A stretch of DNA of 48,255 bases from Balneolales bacterium (GTDB taxonomy: Bacteria > Bacteroidota > Rhodothermia > Balneolales > Natronogracilivirgulaceae): positions 1 to 48,255 of the forward strand of contig SKWQ01000014.1 of assembly GCA_007128855.1 (NCBI GenBank). The letters run 5' to 3'. The first letter of the stretch is position 1, and each line of letters begins with the position of its first letter. The notes below the pieces were generated by a model. It saw only the letters and a list, made by a program, of their open reading frames with translations. It was not told the origin of the DNA and ran no database searches. The position numbers and the translations under genes are program-made. Shown here one piece after another: positions 1 to 8,186 of the stretch.

Positions 1-407
1 TCATCATCCAGACCGATGATGGCGGCCATGGAACCCGGCTGTGACTCACCGGCATCCTGCATCAATTCACCCCGGCGCTGTACGGCCCCAAGCGCATCCT
101 CAAATGTAAGGACACCCGATGCAGCCAGTGCCGTATATTCTCCAAGACTGTGACCGGCAACCATGTCAGGCCGGTGGCCAAGCATCTCAAACAGCGCGAA
201 GGCGTGGACAAAAAGTGCGGGCTGAGTGTACCGCGTCTGTGTCAGTGTCGCATCCGGACCTTCGAACATGATATCGGTCAACCGGTATCCAAGTATCTCA
301 TCAGCCGCATCACACCGCTTGCGGAAATCGCTGCTGAAGCGGTAATGTTCTGCGCCCATTCCGGTTTTTTGTGATCCCTGCCCGGGAAACAGATAAGCTT
401 TCTTCAT
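1..407 (-). CDS. fabD: Malonyl-CoA:ACP transacylase FabD, N-terminal part (3' end outside window)
   Basis: Transfers the malonyl group from CoA to acyl carrier protein to feed fatty-acid elongation in the cytosol. Reading the minus strand from the ATG at 407 gives MKKAYLFPGQGSQ, the family's opening glycine-rich motif. The nucleophile motif GHSLGE lies at about residues 85-90, with the catalytic serine at 87. About 135 codons are present and the frame is open to the window edge, so it is truncated by the window and not visibly broken. It starts 11 nt after the fabH stop, in the conserved order yceD-rpmF-plsX-fabH-fabD, so it should be co-transcribed with them. No clear Shine-Dalgarno sequence is visible, which is common in Bacteroidota-like genomes. 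Identity is near certain. Confidence 0.95.
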   Translation of the reverse strand, partial: MKKAYLFPGQGSQKTGMGAEHYRFSSDFRKRCDAADEILGYRLTDIMFEGPDATLTQTRYTQPALFVHAFALFEMLGHRPDMVAGHSLGEYTALAASGVLTFEDALGAVQRRGELMQDAGESQPGSMAAIIGLDD

Positions 408-418
408 GGATGTCGTGA

Positions 419-1411
419 TTACATGGCCCACTTGAGGTAGGTGGCACCCCATGTGTACCCGCCGCCAAAAGCAGCCAGGACTATCTTGTCTCCTTTATTG
501 AGCCGGTCTTTCCAGTCATAGAGGCAGAGCGGGATGGTTGCTGCCGTTGTGTTTCCATACCTGTCTATGTTGATCATAACCTTTGATGGATCCAGGTTCA
601 TTCTGCGTGCCGTTGCATCGATGATCCGCAGGTTGGCCTGGTGAGGTACCAGCCAATCCACATCGTCTCCGGTCAACTGATTTTTTTCCATGATTTCGAC
701 AGAAACATCGGCCATGCCCTCCGTAGCCCTCTTGAACACGGGGCGGCCTTCCTGATAAATATAATGCATTTTCTTATCGACTGTTTCATGGCTCGCGGGG
801 TTACGGCTGCCACCACCCTGCTGAATCAGGTTTTGTGACATGTCTCCTTCGGAATACATGATGCTGTCAATAATGGCGTTTTCATCATCGGCCGGCTCCA
901 GCAGCACCCCTGCGGCACCATCGCCGAACAGGATACAGGTCGAGCGATCCGTGTAATCCACGATGGAACTCATTTTGTCCGATCCGATCACCAATACTTT
1001 CCTGTACTGACCGGACGATATCATATTGGATCCCACCTCCAGTGCGTAAAGAAATCCCGAACAGGCAGCCGAAAGGTCAAAACAGAACGCATTTTTTGCG
1101 CCGATAAGGCTTTGCGCTATGCATGCGGTAGCAGGAAACATGTAGTCAGGGGTGACCGTTGCCACGATGATGACATCGATCTCGCCGGGATCAATGTTCC
1201 GCTGCTGCAGTATTTCACGTGCGGCCTCGGCAGCCATGTAACCAGAAGCCTTGTCCGGATCCTTTAGGATTCTCCGTTCCGTGATACCGGTCCTGGTCCG
1301 GATCCATTCGTCGTTGGTTTCAACCAGCTTCTCGAGCTCCTGGTTCGTCAGTATATACTCGGGCAGATAGTGCCCTACAGCAGAGATTTTTGCTTTGATT
1401 TCAGAACGCAT
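419..1411 (-). CDS. fabH: 3-oxoacyl-ACP synthase III (FabH)
   Basis: Beta-ketoacyl-ACP synthase III condenses acetyl-CoA or a branched acyl-CoA with malonyl-ACP to start fatty-acid synthesis. The protein is 330 residues, the usual length. The catalytic Cys-His-Asn triad is visible: C117 in SAACSG, H257 in VPHQAN and N287 in GNTTAA. The N-terminal TNDEWIRTRTGI stretch is also typical of FabH. It lies 70 nt after plsX and 11 nt before fabD, all on the minus strand, which is the classic lipid-initiation operon. Which starter acyl-CoA it prefers cannot be read from the sequence. Confidence 0.97.
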   Translation of the reverse strand: MRSEIKAKISAVGHYLPEYILTNQELEKLVETNDEWIRTRTGITERRILKDPDKASGYMAAEAAREILQQRNIDPGEIDVIIVATVTPDYMFPATACIAQSLIGAKNAFCFDLSAACSGFLYALEVGSNMISSGQYRKVLVIGSDKMSSIVDYTDRSTCILFGDGAAGVLLEPADDENAIIDSIMYSEGDMSQNLIQQGGGSRNPASHETVDKKMHYIYQEGRPVFKRATEGMADVSVEIMEKNQLTGDDVDWLVPHQANLRIIDATARRMNLDPSKVMINIDRYGNTTAATIPLCLYDWKDRLNKGDKIVLAAFGGGYTWGATYLKWAM

Positions 1412-1481
1412 TCTAAAGTTTTGTTATACAGTCCACGTACAGGCATCCCGATGCATGGTGCCATTGATGCCAAATCCGAAA

Positions 1482-2468
1482 TTACGCCACGGACGCGATG
1501 ATCTTCTTGTTGATATCCGATTCGGCCATTTTGACCGCATTCAGGATCATGTTTTTGATGGCAACAGGGCTGCTTCCACCGTGGCCGACCATGCTTATGC
1601 CGTTCACCCCAAGAAACGGGACACCGCCGACACGCTGGTAGTCAAATGGTGCAAAAGCTTCCTCAAGAAGCGAAATGATCAGGGCGACCTGCTCTTTCTC
1701 AAGCTGCCGTTTTTTGATCGCACCCATTAGCAGCATTTTCAGCGCATCGGGAATCGATTCCCCGAACTTGAGCAGGATATTGCCTGTAGTGCCATCACAG
1801 ACAAAAACGTCGGCTTGTCCCGCCAGTATGTCCCTTCCTTCAATGTTCCCAACAAAATTGGGCAACGCCTGCAGCAGTACATATGCCTTCTTTAGCGTTT
1901 CAGATCCCTTTTCCTTCTCTTCACCGACATTCAGCAAGCCAACCCTGGGTGTTTCGAAACCCATGATGTCCCTGGCATAGATGTTACCCATCACACCGAA
2001 TTGGAAGAGCATTTCCGGCTTGACTTCCAGGTTGGCACCGGCATCGATCATCAACCCCATCCCCTTCACAGTGGGAAAGTATGTCGCAATCGTTGGCCTG
2101 ATGACCCCGTCCAGCCTGCCCAGGATAAACGCTGAGGCAGCCATGAGCGCACCCGTGTTACCGGCGCTCACAAAACCGTCCACCATTCCTTTCTGATGCA
2201 TGCCAAGGCCCACGACAATGGAAGAATGCGGCTTGTTCCTGACCGCCTGTGCCGGCGATTCGTCCATTCCAATGATTTCCGGCGCATCCTGCAAAATGAT
2301 ACGTCCTTTTGGATAGTCGTGCTTCGAAAGTTCCTTGCTGATTTCCTGTTCAGGACCAGTAAGAACTACGGCAAGCTGATCATTGTCCTTCACGGCCAGA
2401 ACCGCTCCTTCTACCGGATTCTGGGGATAATGATCACCGCCAGTGGCATCAACGGCAATTTTCATCAT
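1482..2468 (-). CDS. plsX: Phosphate acyltransferase PlsX
   Basis: PlsX converts acyl-ACP and phosphate to acyl-phosphate, the acyl donor for PlsY in phosphatidic-acid synthesis, and acts at the inner face of the membrane. The 328-residue product begins KIAVDATGGDHYP and contains GFVSAGNTGALMAAS and FVCDGTTGNILLKFGE, all hallmark PlsX segments. Two adjacent ATG codons (2468 and 2465) are both possible starts. It sits between rpmF and fabH, the standard arrangement linking ribosomal protein L32 with lipid synthesis. No abnormality is seen. Confidence 0.97.
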   Translation of the reverse strand: MMKIAVDATGGDHYPQNPVEGAVLAVKDNDQLAVVLTGPEQEISKELSKHDYPKGRIILQDAPEIIGMDESPAQAVRNKPHSSIVVGLGMHQKGMVDGFVSAGNTGALMAASAFILGRLDGVIRPTIATYFPTVKGMGLMIDAGANLEVKPEMLFQFGVMGNIYARDIMGFETPRVGLLNVGEEKEKGSETLKKAYVLLQALPNFVGNIEGRDILAGQADVFVCDGTTGNILLKFGESIPDALKMLLMGAIKKRQLEKEQVALIISLLEEAFAPFDYQRVGGVPFLGVNGISMVGHGGSSPVAIKNMILNAVKMAESDINKKIIASVA

Positions 2469-2518
2469 GTGGGTCTATGTGATTGTGGATAAAGTTGCCC
2501 CGTGGATGTGGTACTTGC

Positions 2519-2704
2519 TCAGACTTCGCTGGCCGCTTTTACGACCTGACGTCCACGATAGTATCCGCACTCAGTGCAGGCACGGTGACGTTGGTGTACC
2601 GTTCCACAGTTGGGGCATTCCGTCAGGGTGAGATCGTCCAGTTTCTGATGTGTACGTCTTTTATCCCTTCTGGCTTTGGATGTTTTTCTTTTTGGATGTG
2701 CCAT
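2519..2704 (-). CDS. rpmF: 50S ribosomal protein L32
   Basis: Small zinc-ribbon protein of the large ribosomal subunit. The 61-residue product starts MAHPKRKTSKARRDKRR, the conserved basic opening of L32. It carries two CxxC pairs, CPNC and CTEC, which would bind one zinc ion, so this is the C+ form of L32. It is 11 nt downstream of the yceD-like gene and about 50 nt upstream of plsX, so it is probably co-transcribed with both. Confidence 0.96.
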   Translation of the reverse strand: MAHPKRKTSKARRDKRRTHQKLDDLTLTECPNCGTVHQRHRACTECGYYRGRQVVKAASEV

Positions 2705-2715
2705 GTTCCGTTATG

Positions 2716-3228
2716 TTAATTCTTTTGAATTCTTTGTTTCAATTCCGTTAGTGCATCCCATCTGGGATCGTGATCAAGCTCTTTGTCACCAAAACTGGCT
2801 TCAAATTCAGTGATTTCCCCATCCTTGATATATCTTGGATGGAGTTTTTTTACCGGCATGCTCAGCAGTACCGTATCCCGGAGTTCCCGGGTTAAGTCAA
2901 TGACGTTCTGTGAGGGGTCCAACTTTCTGAGAGTCCCGGAAAGCTCTTCATATTCATCCTGGACATCATGCTGGAAAACCACCTCGTAACTGCTTTCCAA
3001 TGTGGTTTCGTATGGGTCGAGCGACCGGTCGCACGTCAGCTCTGCCACCGCGCGCAGTTGGCATTGCACCCTGAGATTCTCGTCCTGTTTGTTGAAAATC
3101 AACCGGATCCGAATCCCCGTAATGTCCGATTCCTCGATACCGAGCTCATCGGCTTCAATATCAAGGATTTCCTCAGACAATCCCTTGGGTATCTCATTGA
3201 ATCGAAACGAAACCATGTTGGACAGCAT
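2716..3228 (-). CDS. YceD/DUF177 family protein
   Basis: DUF177 (YceD-like) protein encoded directly upstream of rpmF. The family is almost always next to rpmF and is implicated in 23S rRNA or large-subunit homeostasis; the biochemical activity is not established. The C-rich CQLRAVAELTCDRSLDPY segment matches the family's central Cys-containing region, and the acidic C-terminus DHDPRWDALTELKQRI is the typical ending. The frame opens with a TTG at 3240, but I prefer the ATG at 3228, giving MLSNMVSFRF and about 170 residues. Function is inferred from family and position only. Confidence 0.85.
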   Translation of the reverse strand: MLSNMVSFRFNEIPKGLSEEILDIEADELGIEESDITGIRIRLIFNKQDENLRVQCQLRAVAELTCDRSLDPYETTLESSYEVVFQHDVQDEYEELSGTLRKLDPSQNVIDLTRELRDTVLLSMPVKKLHPRYIKDGEITEFEASFGDKELDHDPRWDALTELKQRIQKN

Positions 3229-3279
3229 TTTTTGTAACAAAGCTTATAAATTTAGCAAATTATGCGCTGATATACAATG

Positions 3280-3927
3280 CTATGAAAACAACCCGAATCT
3301 TCTTTGCTCAATGGCCTCGATAATCTTGCCCAGATCTTCCTTGTTGTTCACAAAGTCGAGATGATCGGTGTCTATGATCAGTTTTTCATGGGGATACCTT
3401 CTGATCCAGTCTTCATACAGCGTGTTCAACCGCTCCAGGTACTCGATCCTGATCGTGCTTTCATAGTCCCGTCCCCGCTGCTGGATCTGCCGGACCAGGG
3501 TTGGCACATCGGCCCGGAGGTAGATAAGCAGGTCCGGTGGCGTCAGGAATTCCACCATTTCATGAAACAGATTGCTGTAGTTGTCAAAATCCCTTTTGCT
3601 CATCAGCCCCATCTGGTACAGGTTCTTGGCAAAAATCTCGACATCCTCGTAGATAGTGCGATCCTGTATGAAACTCTGTCTGGTACCTACGATCTCTTTT
3701 TGACTGTGGAAGCGGCTGGACAGGAAATACACCTGCAAATTGAAGCTCCACCTCCTCATATCCTCATAAAAATCGGACAGATACGGGTTGTCGTCCACAG
3801 ATTCATAGTAGGCACGCCAGTTGTAGTGCCTGGCAAGCAGTGTGGTCAGGGAGGACTTGCCCGCGCCGATGTTCCCGGCGATGGCGTAATAATAAAAGTC
3901 GGACTTCTTGCTTATTGTCATATGCAT
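3280..3927 (-). CDS. Deoxynucleoside kinase (dNK/dGK family)
   Basis: Phosphorylates deoxynucleosides in the salvage pathway. The P-loop GNIGAGKSS lies at residues 18-26. An ESVDDNPYLSDFYEDM segment follows, which in this family positions the nucleoside, then the DRTIYEDVEIFA motif and the arginine-rich lid IQQRGRDYES. Length (215 residues) fits the family. Its ATG shares one base with the pgi stop codon (TGATG at 3929-3925), which implies translational coupling to pgi. A second in-frame ATG at 3921 is also possible. Substrate specificity (dA/dG or other) cannot be assigned from sequence alone. Confidence 0.9.
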   Translation of the reverse strand: MHMTISKKSDFYYYAIAGNIGAGKSSLTTLLARHYNWRAYYESVDDNPYLSDFYEDMRRWSFNLQVYFLSSRFHSQKEIVGTRQSFIQDRTIYEDVEIFAKNLYQMGLMSKRDFDNYSNLFHEMVEFLTPPDLLIYLRADVPTLVRQIQQRGRDYESTIRIEYLERLNTLYEDWIRRYPHEKLIIDTDHLDFVNNKEDLGKIIEAIEQRRFGLFS

Positions 3928-5219
3928 CAGTCCCGTTTTCCAAGCAGCCGGTACATGGCTTTCTTGTATGCTTCCACCCCTGGCTGGTCGAAGGGGTTTT
4001 CGCCCAGTGTGTACACAAAAATGGCCGTGGCCAGCTCAAAATAATAGATTGCGTGGCCAATGCTTTCGGCGCTCAGCTCATCTATATTGGCAATGAAAAT
4101 CGGGACGCCACCCTCGCTGTGTGCCTGCACGGTACCCTGAAACGCTTTTTCGTTGACCTCCTCCATGGTTTTGCCGGACAGATAATTCAGGCCGTCATAG
4201 TCCCTGGACTCCGCGGTCAGCGAGACGGTCGGTTCGGCATTTTTGACATGCAAAAACGTCTCGATGATGTTTCGTTTCCCATCCTGCACCATCTGGCCTA
4301 TACTGTGGAGGTCGGTGGAGTACTGTGCAACGGCTGGGAAGAGCCCCTGGCCGTTTTTCCCCTCACTCTCACCATAAAGCTGCTGCAGCCACCCCCCCAT
4401 TGAAACCAGTGCCGGTTCAAATGAGGCAATCAGGTCGATGGCGTACCCATTTCTGTAGAGCGCAAAACGCGTTGTGAGGTACTCATGCAGGTTGGCCCTG
4501 TCCTCCTGCAACTTTCTGCGGGAATCCACGGCACCATAATAAAGCCGCTTCACATCGATCCCGGATGCTGCTATCGGAAGGAGCCCGACCGGCGTGAGTA
4601 CGGAGAACCTGCCGCCCACATCGTCCGGCAGGATGAACTTTCGGTATCCGTAGGCCTGGATTATTTTGTTGAGCGCGCCACCTTCCCTGCTCGTTGTGCA
4701 AAATATCCGTGAGACCGCCTCGTCGCCATACCGGTCGTGCATCCATTTCCTGAGCAACCGGAAGGCGATTGCTGTCTCCATGGTGGTTCCGGATTTGGAA
4801 ATGACGTTAAGATAGACCTGCTTGGGGGAGCCATCGGCCCTGGGTCTGTCCAGGTAGGCCATAAGCCGTTTCAGATATCTGCCGGATATATGGTGGCCTG
4901 CGTAGATGATCTCCGGGCCCCGGTCACGGAACTCGGGGGTAAGGGCCTCAATGACCGCACGTGCACCCAGGTAGGATCCGCCAATGCCACAAACGATGAG
5001 TACATCACCATTTTTGTGGATTTCGGACCCTATGGACTCCATGTTTTCCAGCAGGGCATCGTTTGGCTCTTCCAGGATGGACTGCCAGCCAAGCCACTCC
5101 GTGCCTTTTCCCGTTCTCTTGTCCAGTTGTTCCGAGGAATCTTTTACAATATTCCGGGCGGTGTTCCACTCCTCATCGGAAAGGAATTTGCGCGCAGGTT
5201 CGCTATCAATTCTAATCAT
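3927..5219 (-). CDS. pgi: Glucose-6-phosphate isomerase
   Basis: Interconverts glucose-6-phosphate and fructose-6-phosphate in glycolysis and gluconeogenesis. Family motifs are intact: GIGGSYLGARAVIEAL and SKSGTTMETAIAFRLL (sugar-phosphate binding SIS folds), GGRFSVLTPVGLLP (PGI signature 1) and NPFDQPGVEAYKKAMY near the C-terminus. At 430 residues it belongs to the short Bacillus/Thermotoga-type subfamily, not the roughly 550-residue enterobacterial type. It is 11 nt downstream of pfkA and overlaps the deoxynucleoside kinase start by one base, so the three genes probably form one transcript. Confidence 0.96.
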   Translation of the reverse strand: MIRIDSEPARKFLSDEEWNTARNIVKDSSEQLDKRTGKGTEWLGWQSILEEPNDALLENMESIGSEIHKNGDVLIVCGIGGSYLGARAVIEALTPEFRDRGPEIIYAGHHISGRYLKRLMAYLDRPRADGSPKQVYLNVISKSGTTMETAIAFRLLRKWMHDRYGDEAVSRIFCTTSREGGALNKIIQAYGYRKFILPDDVGGRFSVLTPVGLLPIAASGIDVKRLYYGAVDSRRKLQEDRANLHEYLTTRFALYRNGYAIDLIASFEPALVSMGGWLQQLYGESEGKNGQGLFPAVAQYSTDLHSIGQMVQDGKRNIIETFLHVKNAEPTVSLTAESRDYDGLNYLSGKTMEEVNEKAFQGTVQAHSEGGVPIFIANIDELSAESIGHAIYYFELATAIFVYTLGENPFDQPGVEAYKKAMYRLLGKRD

Positions 5220-5230
5220 ATAACAGAGTA

Positions 5231-6208
5231 TTACCTTATTACTTTTGCCAGTTCAAGAAGTTCAAAGTTTATGCTTTTTTTCTCCGACCAGGTCTTGTGC
5301 ATGGGGGTAAGGATGTTTTTCTGATTTACCACACCGACCATGACACTGCTGTGCCCGTTGAGAAGTGTTTCAACTGCAGCGCTTCCGAGACGGCTTGCCA
5401 GCACACGGTCGCGTGACGATGGCGAACCTCCACGCTGCAGATGACCAAGGACACTGACACGCATTTCATACTGCCCGAACTCATCCTTCAACTGTTCCGC
5501 CAGGTTCAGCGCACCGCCTGTCTGGTCCCCCTCAGCAACGATCACCAGGCTGCTTCTGCGCTGCACCTTGAATACTTCCCTGAGGGTTTCGCTGATATAT
5601 TCCAGTTTCTTAACGGCCTCGGGGAGCAGAATGAGCTCGGCTCCGGAAGCGATTCCGGTTTCAAGGGCAATGAATCCGGCCTCCCGGCCCATTACCTCCA
5701 CCAGGAACAGCCGGTCGTGGGCGTCGGCCGTGTCGCGTATCTTGTCAATGGCCTCCATGGCCGTATTAAGCGCGGTGTCGTAGCCGATGGTTTCGTCCGT
5801 TCCGAACAAGTCGTTGTCAATGGTTCCGGGCACACCTACGACCGGAACCTCAAATTCATTATAGAGCTCGGTGGCACCGCGGAAGGTGCCGTCGCCGCCA
5901 ATGGCAACCAGTGCATCGATGTTGTGCTTTTTCAGGTTCGCCACAGCTTTTTGGCGGCCTTCTAATGTGCGGAATTCCTTGGAGCGGGCCGATTTCAGGA
6001 TGGTACCTCCACGTTGGAGGATGTTGGAAACGCTGTGATGGTGCATCTCCACAAAATCCCCGTCGATCATGCCCTGGAAACCAAAACGAATCCCCATGAC
6101 ACTCAATCCGTTTTTGGTGGCCGTCCGCACTGTTGCCCTGATTGCGGCGTTCATGCCGGGAGAGTCGCCCCCGCTGGTGAAAACGGCAATGCGTTTGATG
6201 GATTTCAA
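5231..6208 (-). CDS. pfkA: ATP-dependent 6-phosphofructokinase
   Basis: Catalyses the committed step of glycolysis, fructose-6-phosphate to fructose-1,6-bisphosphate. Visible motifs are FTSGGDSPGMNAAIRA (ATP binding), AIGGDGTFRGA, PGTIDNDLFGTD with the catalytic-loop aspartates, EVMGREAGFIAL, and LGHLQRGGSPS, the PFK signature. The frame opens at an ATG at 6277, giving 348 residues. The conserved protein begins at about LKSIKRIAVF, so I prefer the TTG at 6208, which gives about 325 residues, the usual length. Either start leaves a short intergenic region with the divergent prenyl-synthase gene. Confidence 0.95.
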   Translation of the reverse strand: MKSIKRIAVFTSGGDSPGMNAAIRATVRTATKNGLSVMGIRFGFQGMIDGDFVEMHHHSVSNILQRGGTILKSARSKEFRTLEGRQKAVANLKKHNIDALVAIGGDGTFRGATELYNEFEVPVVGVPGTIDNDLFGTDETIGYDTALNTAMEAIDKIRDTADAHDRLFLVEVMGREAGFIALETGIASGAELILLPEAVKKLEYISETLREVFKVQRRSSLVIVAEGDQTGGALNLAEQLKDEFGQYEMRVSVLGHLQRGGSPSSRDRVLASRLGSAAVETLLNGHSSVMVGVVNQKNILTPMHKTWSEKKSINFELLELAKVIR

Positions 6209-6349
6209 TGTCTTTTTCTCAAGATTTGTGGTTAAAAATCTGCTAAATTGGCACGTGTATTCGTTGCCAGATATCATTTAGCCGACTGCATCTGCAGCAA
6301 CCGGACACAAGATACCAAAATATAATCTCAAAATGTTCCAGACTTTTGA

Positions 6350-7369
6350 ATGAACAGTGTAGTAAAGGAGGACATCATCGACCATAAAACAGCCCCAATT
6401 CGTTCTTTAGACGATATTCAGCAACCCATTGCTTCCGAATTGGCCAGCTTCAAGTCCCACTTCAGGAAACATCTGGACACCGATGTCTTCCTGTTGAACC
6501 GGATCATCCGTTACCTCATGCGCATGAAGGGGAAACAGATGCGTCCCATCCTTGTACTGTTGTCTGCCAGGATCAGCGGCGGTATCAGCAACAGGTCCTA
6601 TGTGGCGGCAACCATGATCGAACTCCTGCACACTGCCACACTGATCCATGACGACGTGGTCGACAATGCCGATCAAAGGCGTGGTTTCCTGAGCATCAAC
6701 AAGGTGTGGAAAAACAAGGCCAGTGTGCTCTTTGGTGATTTCCTTCTGGCAAAAGGTCTGCTTGTTGCTGTCGATTCAAACGAATTTGAGCTCCTGAAAG
6801 TCCTTTCGACCGCAGTCAAGCGCATGAGTGAAGGCGAGCTTCGTCAGCTCAAGGCCTCCAAGCTCCAGAACATGACGGAGGAAAAGTATTACCAGATCAT
6901 CTCGGAAAAGACGGGAAGTCTCCTGGTTGCCTGCTGCGAGTGTGGGGCCATCAGTGCCTCCGCAGATGACCAGGTCCGCGAGCGCATGGGGAAAATCGGG
7001 CACCACATCGGAATCGCATTCCAGATACGCGATGACCTGCTGGATTACAGCCAGCGGAAAACCGGGAAAACTTCCGGGAACGATATCCTGGAGCGGAAAA
7101 TCACACTTCCTTTTATTGCCGCACTGAGCGCCTCTACCCTGCTGAAACAGAGAAAGATGCGATGGTTGTTCCGGAAAAAGGGGAAAAATGCCGCAGATGT
7201 GGATTACATCCGCGAATTTGTCATTGACAAAGGCGGTATCGACTACGCTGCAAAAAAGATGGAAGAACATGCCGGCAAGGCCCTTATCCTCCTGAATGAG
7301 TTTCCTGAATCGGAAACCCGGGACCTCTTCTCCGAATTTATCCGGTTTGTCATTTACAGAAAAAAATAG
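6350..7369 (+). CDS. Polyprenyl synthetase (long-chain trans-prenyl diphosphate synthase)
   Basis: Builds a long-chain isoprenoid diphosphate, probably the menaquinone side chain. The two aspartate-rich motifs are present: DDVVD at about 101-105 and DDLLD at about 228-232, which bind Mg-diphosphate. GKQMRPILVLLSAR is the conserved substrate-binding segment. Length (339 residues) suits octaprenyl or solanesyl synthases; the chain length cannot be read reliably. It opens a plus-strand operon that continues, with overlaps, into an LpxH-like enzyme and a class A PBP. The 5' region contains TATAAT at 6321-6326, but I find no convincing -35 partner. Confidence 0.93.
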   Translation: MNSVVKEDIIDHKTAPIRSLDDIQQPIASELASFKSHFRKHLDTDVFLLNRIIRYLMRMKGKQMRPILVLLSARISGGISNRSYVAATMIELLHTATLIHDDVVDNADQRRGFLSINKVWKNKASVLFGDFLLAKGLLVAVDSNEFELLKVLSTAVKRMSEGELRQLKASKLQNMTEEKYYQIISEKTGSLLVACCECGAISASADDQVRERMGKIGHHIGIAFQIRDDLLDYSQRKTGKTSGNDILERKITLPFIAALSASTLLKQRKMRWLFRKKGKNAADVDYIREFVIDKGGIDYAAKKMEEHAGKALILLNEFPESETRDLFSEFIRFVIYRKK

Positions 7370-8186
7370 CATCGCCGTCGTTCCTGCCAGGTCACTGATC
7401 TTTCTGTCAGATGTCCACCTGGGTGCCTACTCCGAAGAAAAAAACCGGGAACTGGAGGAGTCTGTCATCCGTCTGATCGACCACTGCCAGGATCATCGGC
7501 TTGAGATTGTCATCCTCGGAGATTTTTTTGACTACTGGATGGAATATCCCGGTGGCAGGGTACCTCCGCTCGGGGGGAAAGTGCTCGAACATTTCCGGCA
7601 GTTTCATCTCCGCACAGGTAGTCATTCGCTCTTTGTCACCGGTAATCATGATAACTGGACGAACGGATATCTGCGGGATCTTGGATTTGATGTTGAGCAT
7701 GAATACAGGATCATACGGGAAGCTGATGTCTCCATCATGGTACTCCACGGCGATGGCCTCAGCGATCGTAAAATGGGACTTCCACGCCCATTGATGCATC
7801 GTATCCTTAGAAATTCGTATTTTGTAAGATTATATCAGACGTTGCTGCCACCAGGCATGGGCTGGACCGGAATGCGTTTCTTTTCAGGATCCAGCCGGAA
7901 ATCATGCGAAATGAACAACAAATCCCATAAACGCTCGGCATTGGATGCATGGGCCAGACACAAGGTGCTGACCGATGATCGTTTCCAGGCCATCGTATAT
8001 GGGCATCACCATCGGCCCGTACTTTGGAGACAACACGACCTGACCTGCATGAACTGCGGCAGTTTCGGAAATGATTTTTCACTTGGCCTGTATGCAAACA
8101 AGACCTTTGAAGTCGTTACATGGGATGTAGGAAGCAATGCGCTCATATCAGGTAATATAAAAGCGGAAACGGTAGGCAATGACTAG
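7296..8186 (+). CDS. LpxH-like UDP-2,3-diacylglucosamine diphosphatase family metallophosphoesterase
   Basis: Calcineurin-like phosphoesterase with the metal-site motifs in the correct order: SDVHLG (D39, H41), GDFFDYW (about 75-81), GNHDNW (about 116-121), HGDG and GHHHRP. The pattern and length resemble LpxH, which hydrolyses UDP-2,3-diacylglucosamine in lipid A synthesis. Substrate assignment is an inference, because many Bacteroidota carry LpxH-like paralogues. The ATG at 7296 overlaps the prenyl synthase by 74 nt; an in-frame TTG at 7347 would shorten the overlap to about 23 nt. Its stop overlaps the next gene's start by 8 nt, indicating translational coupling with the PBP. Confidence 0.82.
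   Translation: MSFLNRKPGTSSPNLSGLSFTEKNSIAVVPARSLIFLSDVHLGAYSEEKNRELEESVIRLIDHCQDHRLEIVILGDFFDYWMEYPGGRVPPLGGKVLEHFRQFHLRTGSHSLFVTGNHDNWTNGYLRDLGFDVEHEYRIIREADVSIMVLHGDGLSDRKMGLPRPLMHRILRNSYFVRLYQTLLPPGMGWTGMRFFSGSSRKSCEMNNKSHKRSALDAWARHKVLTDDRFQAIVYGHHHRPVLWRQHDLTCMNCGSFGNDFSLGLYANKTFEVVTWDVGSNALISGNIKAETVGND

Noticed and set aside
3304-4044. 246-codon open frame antisense to the deoxynucleoside kinase
   Set aside because: Shadow of the kinase gene, which has a clear P-loop and lid on the minus strand.
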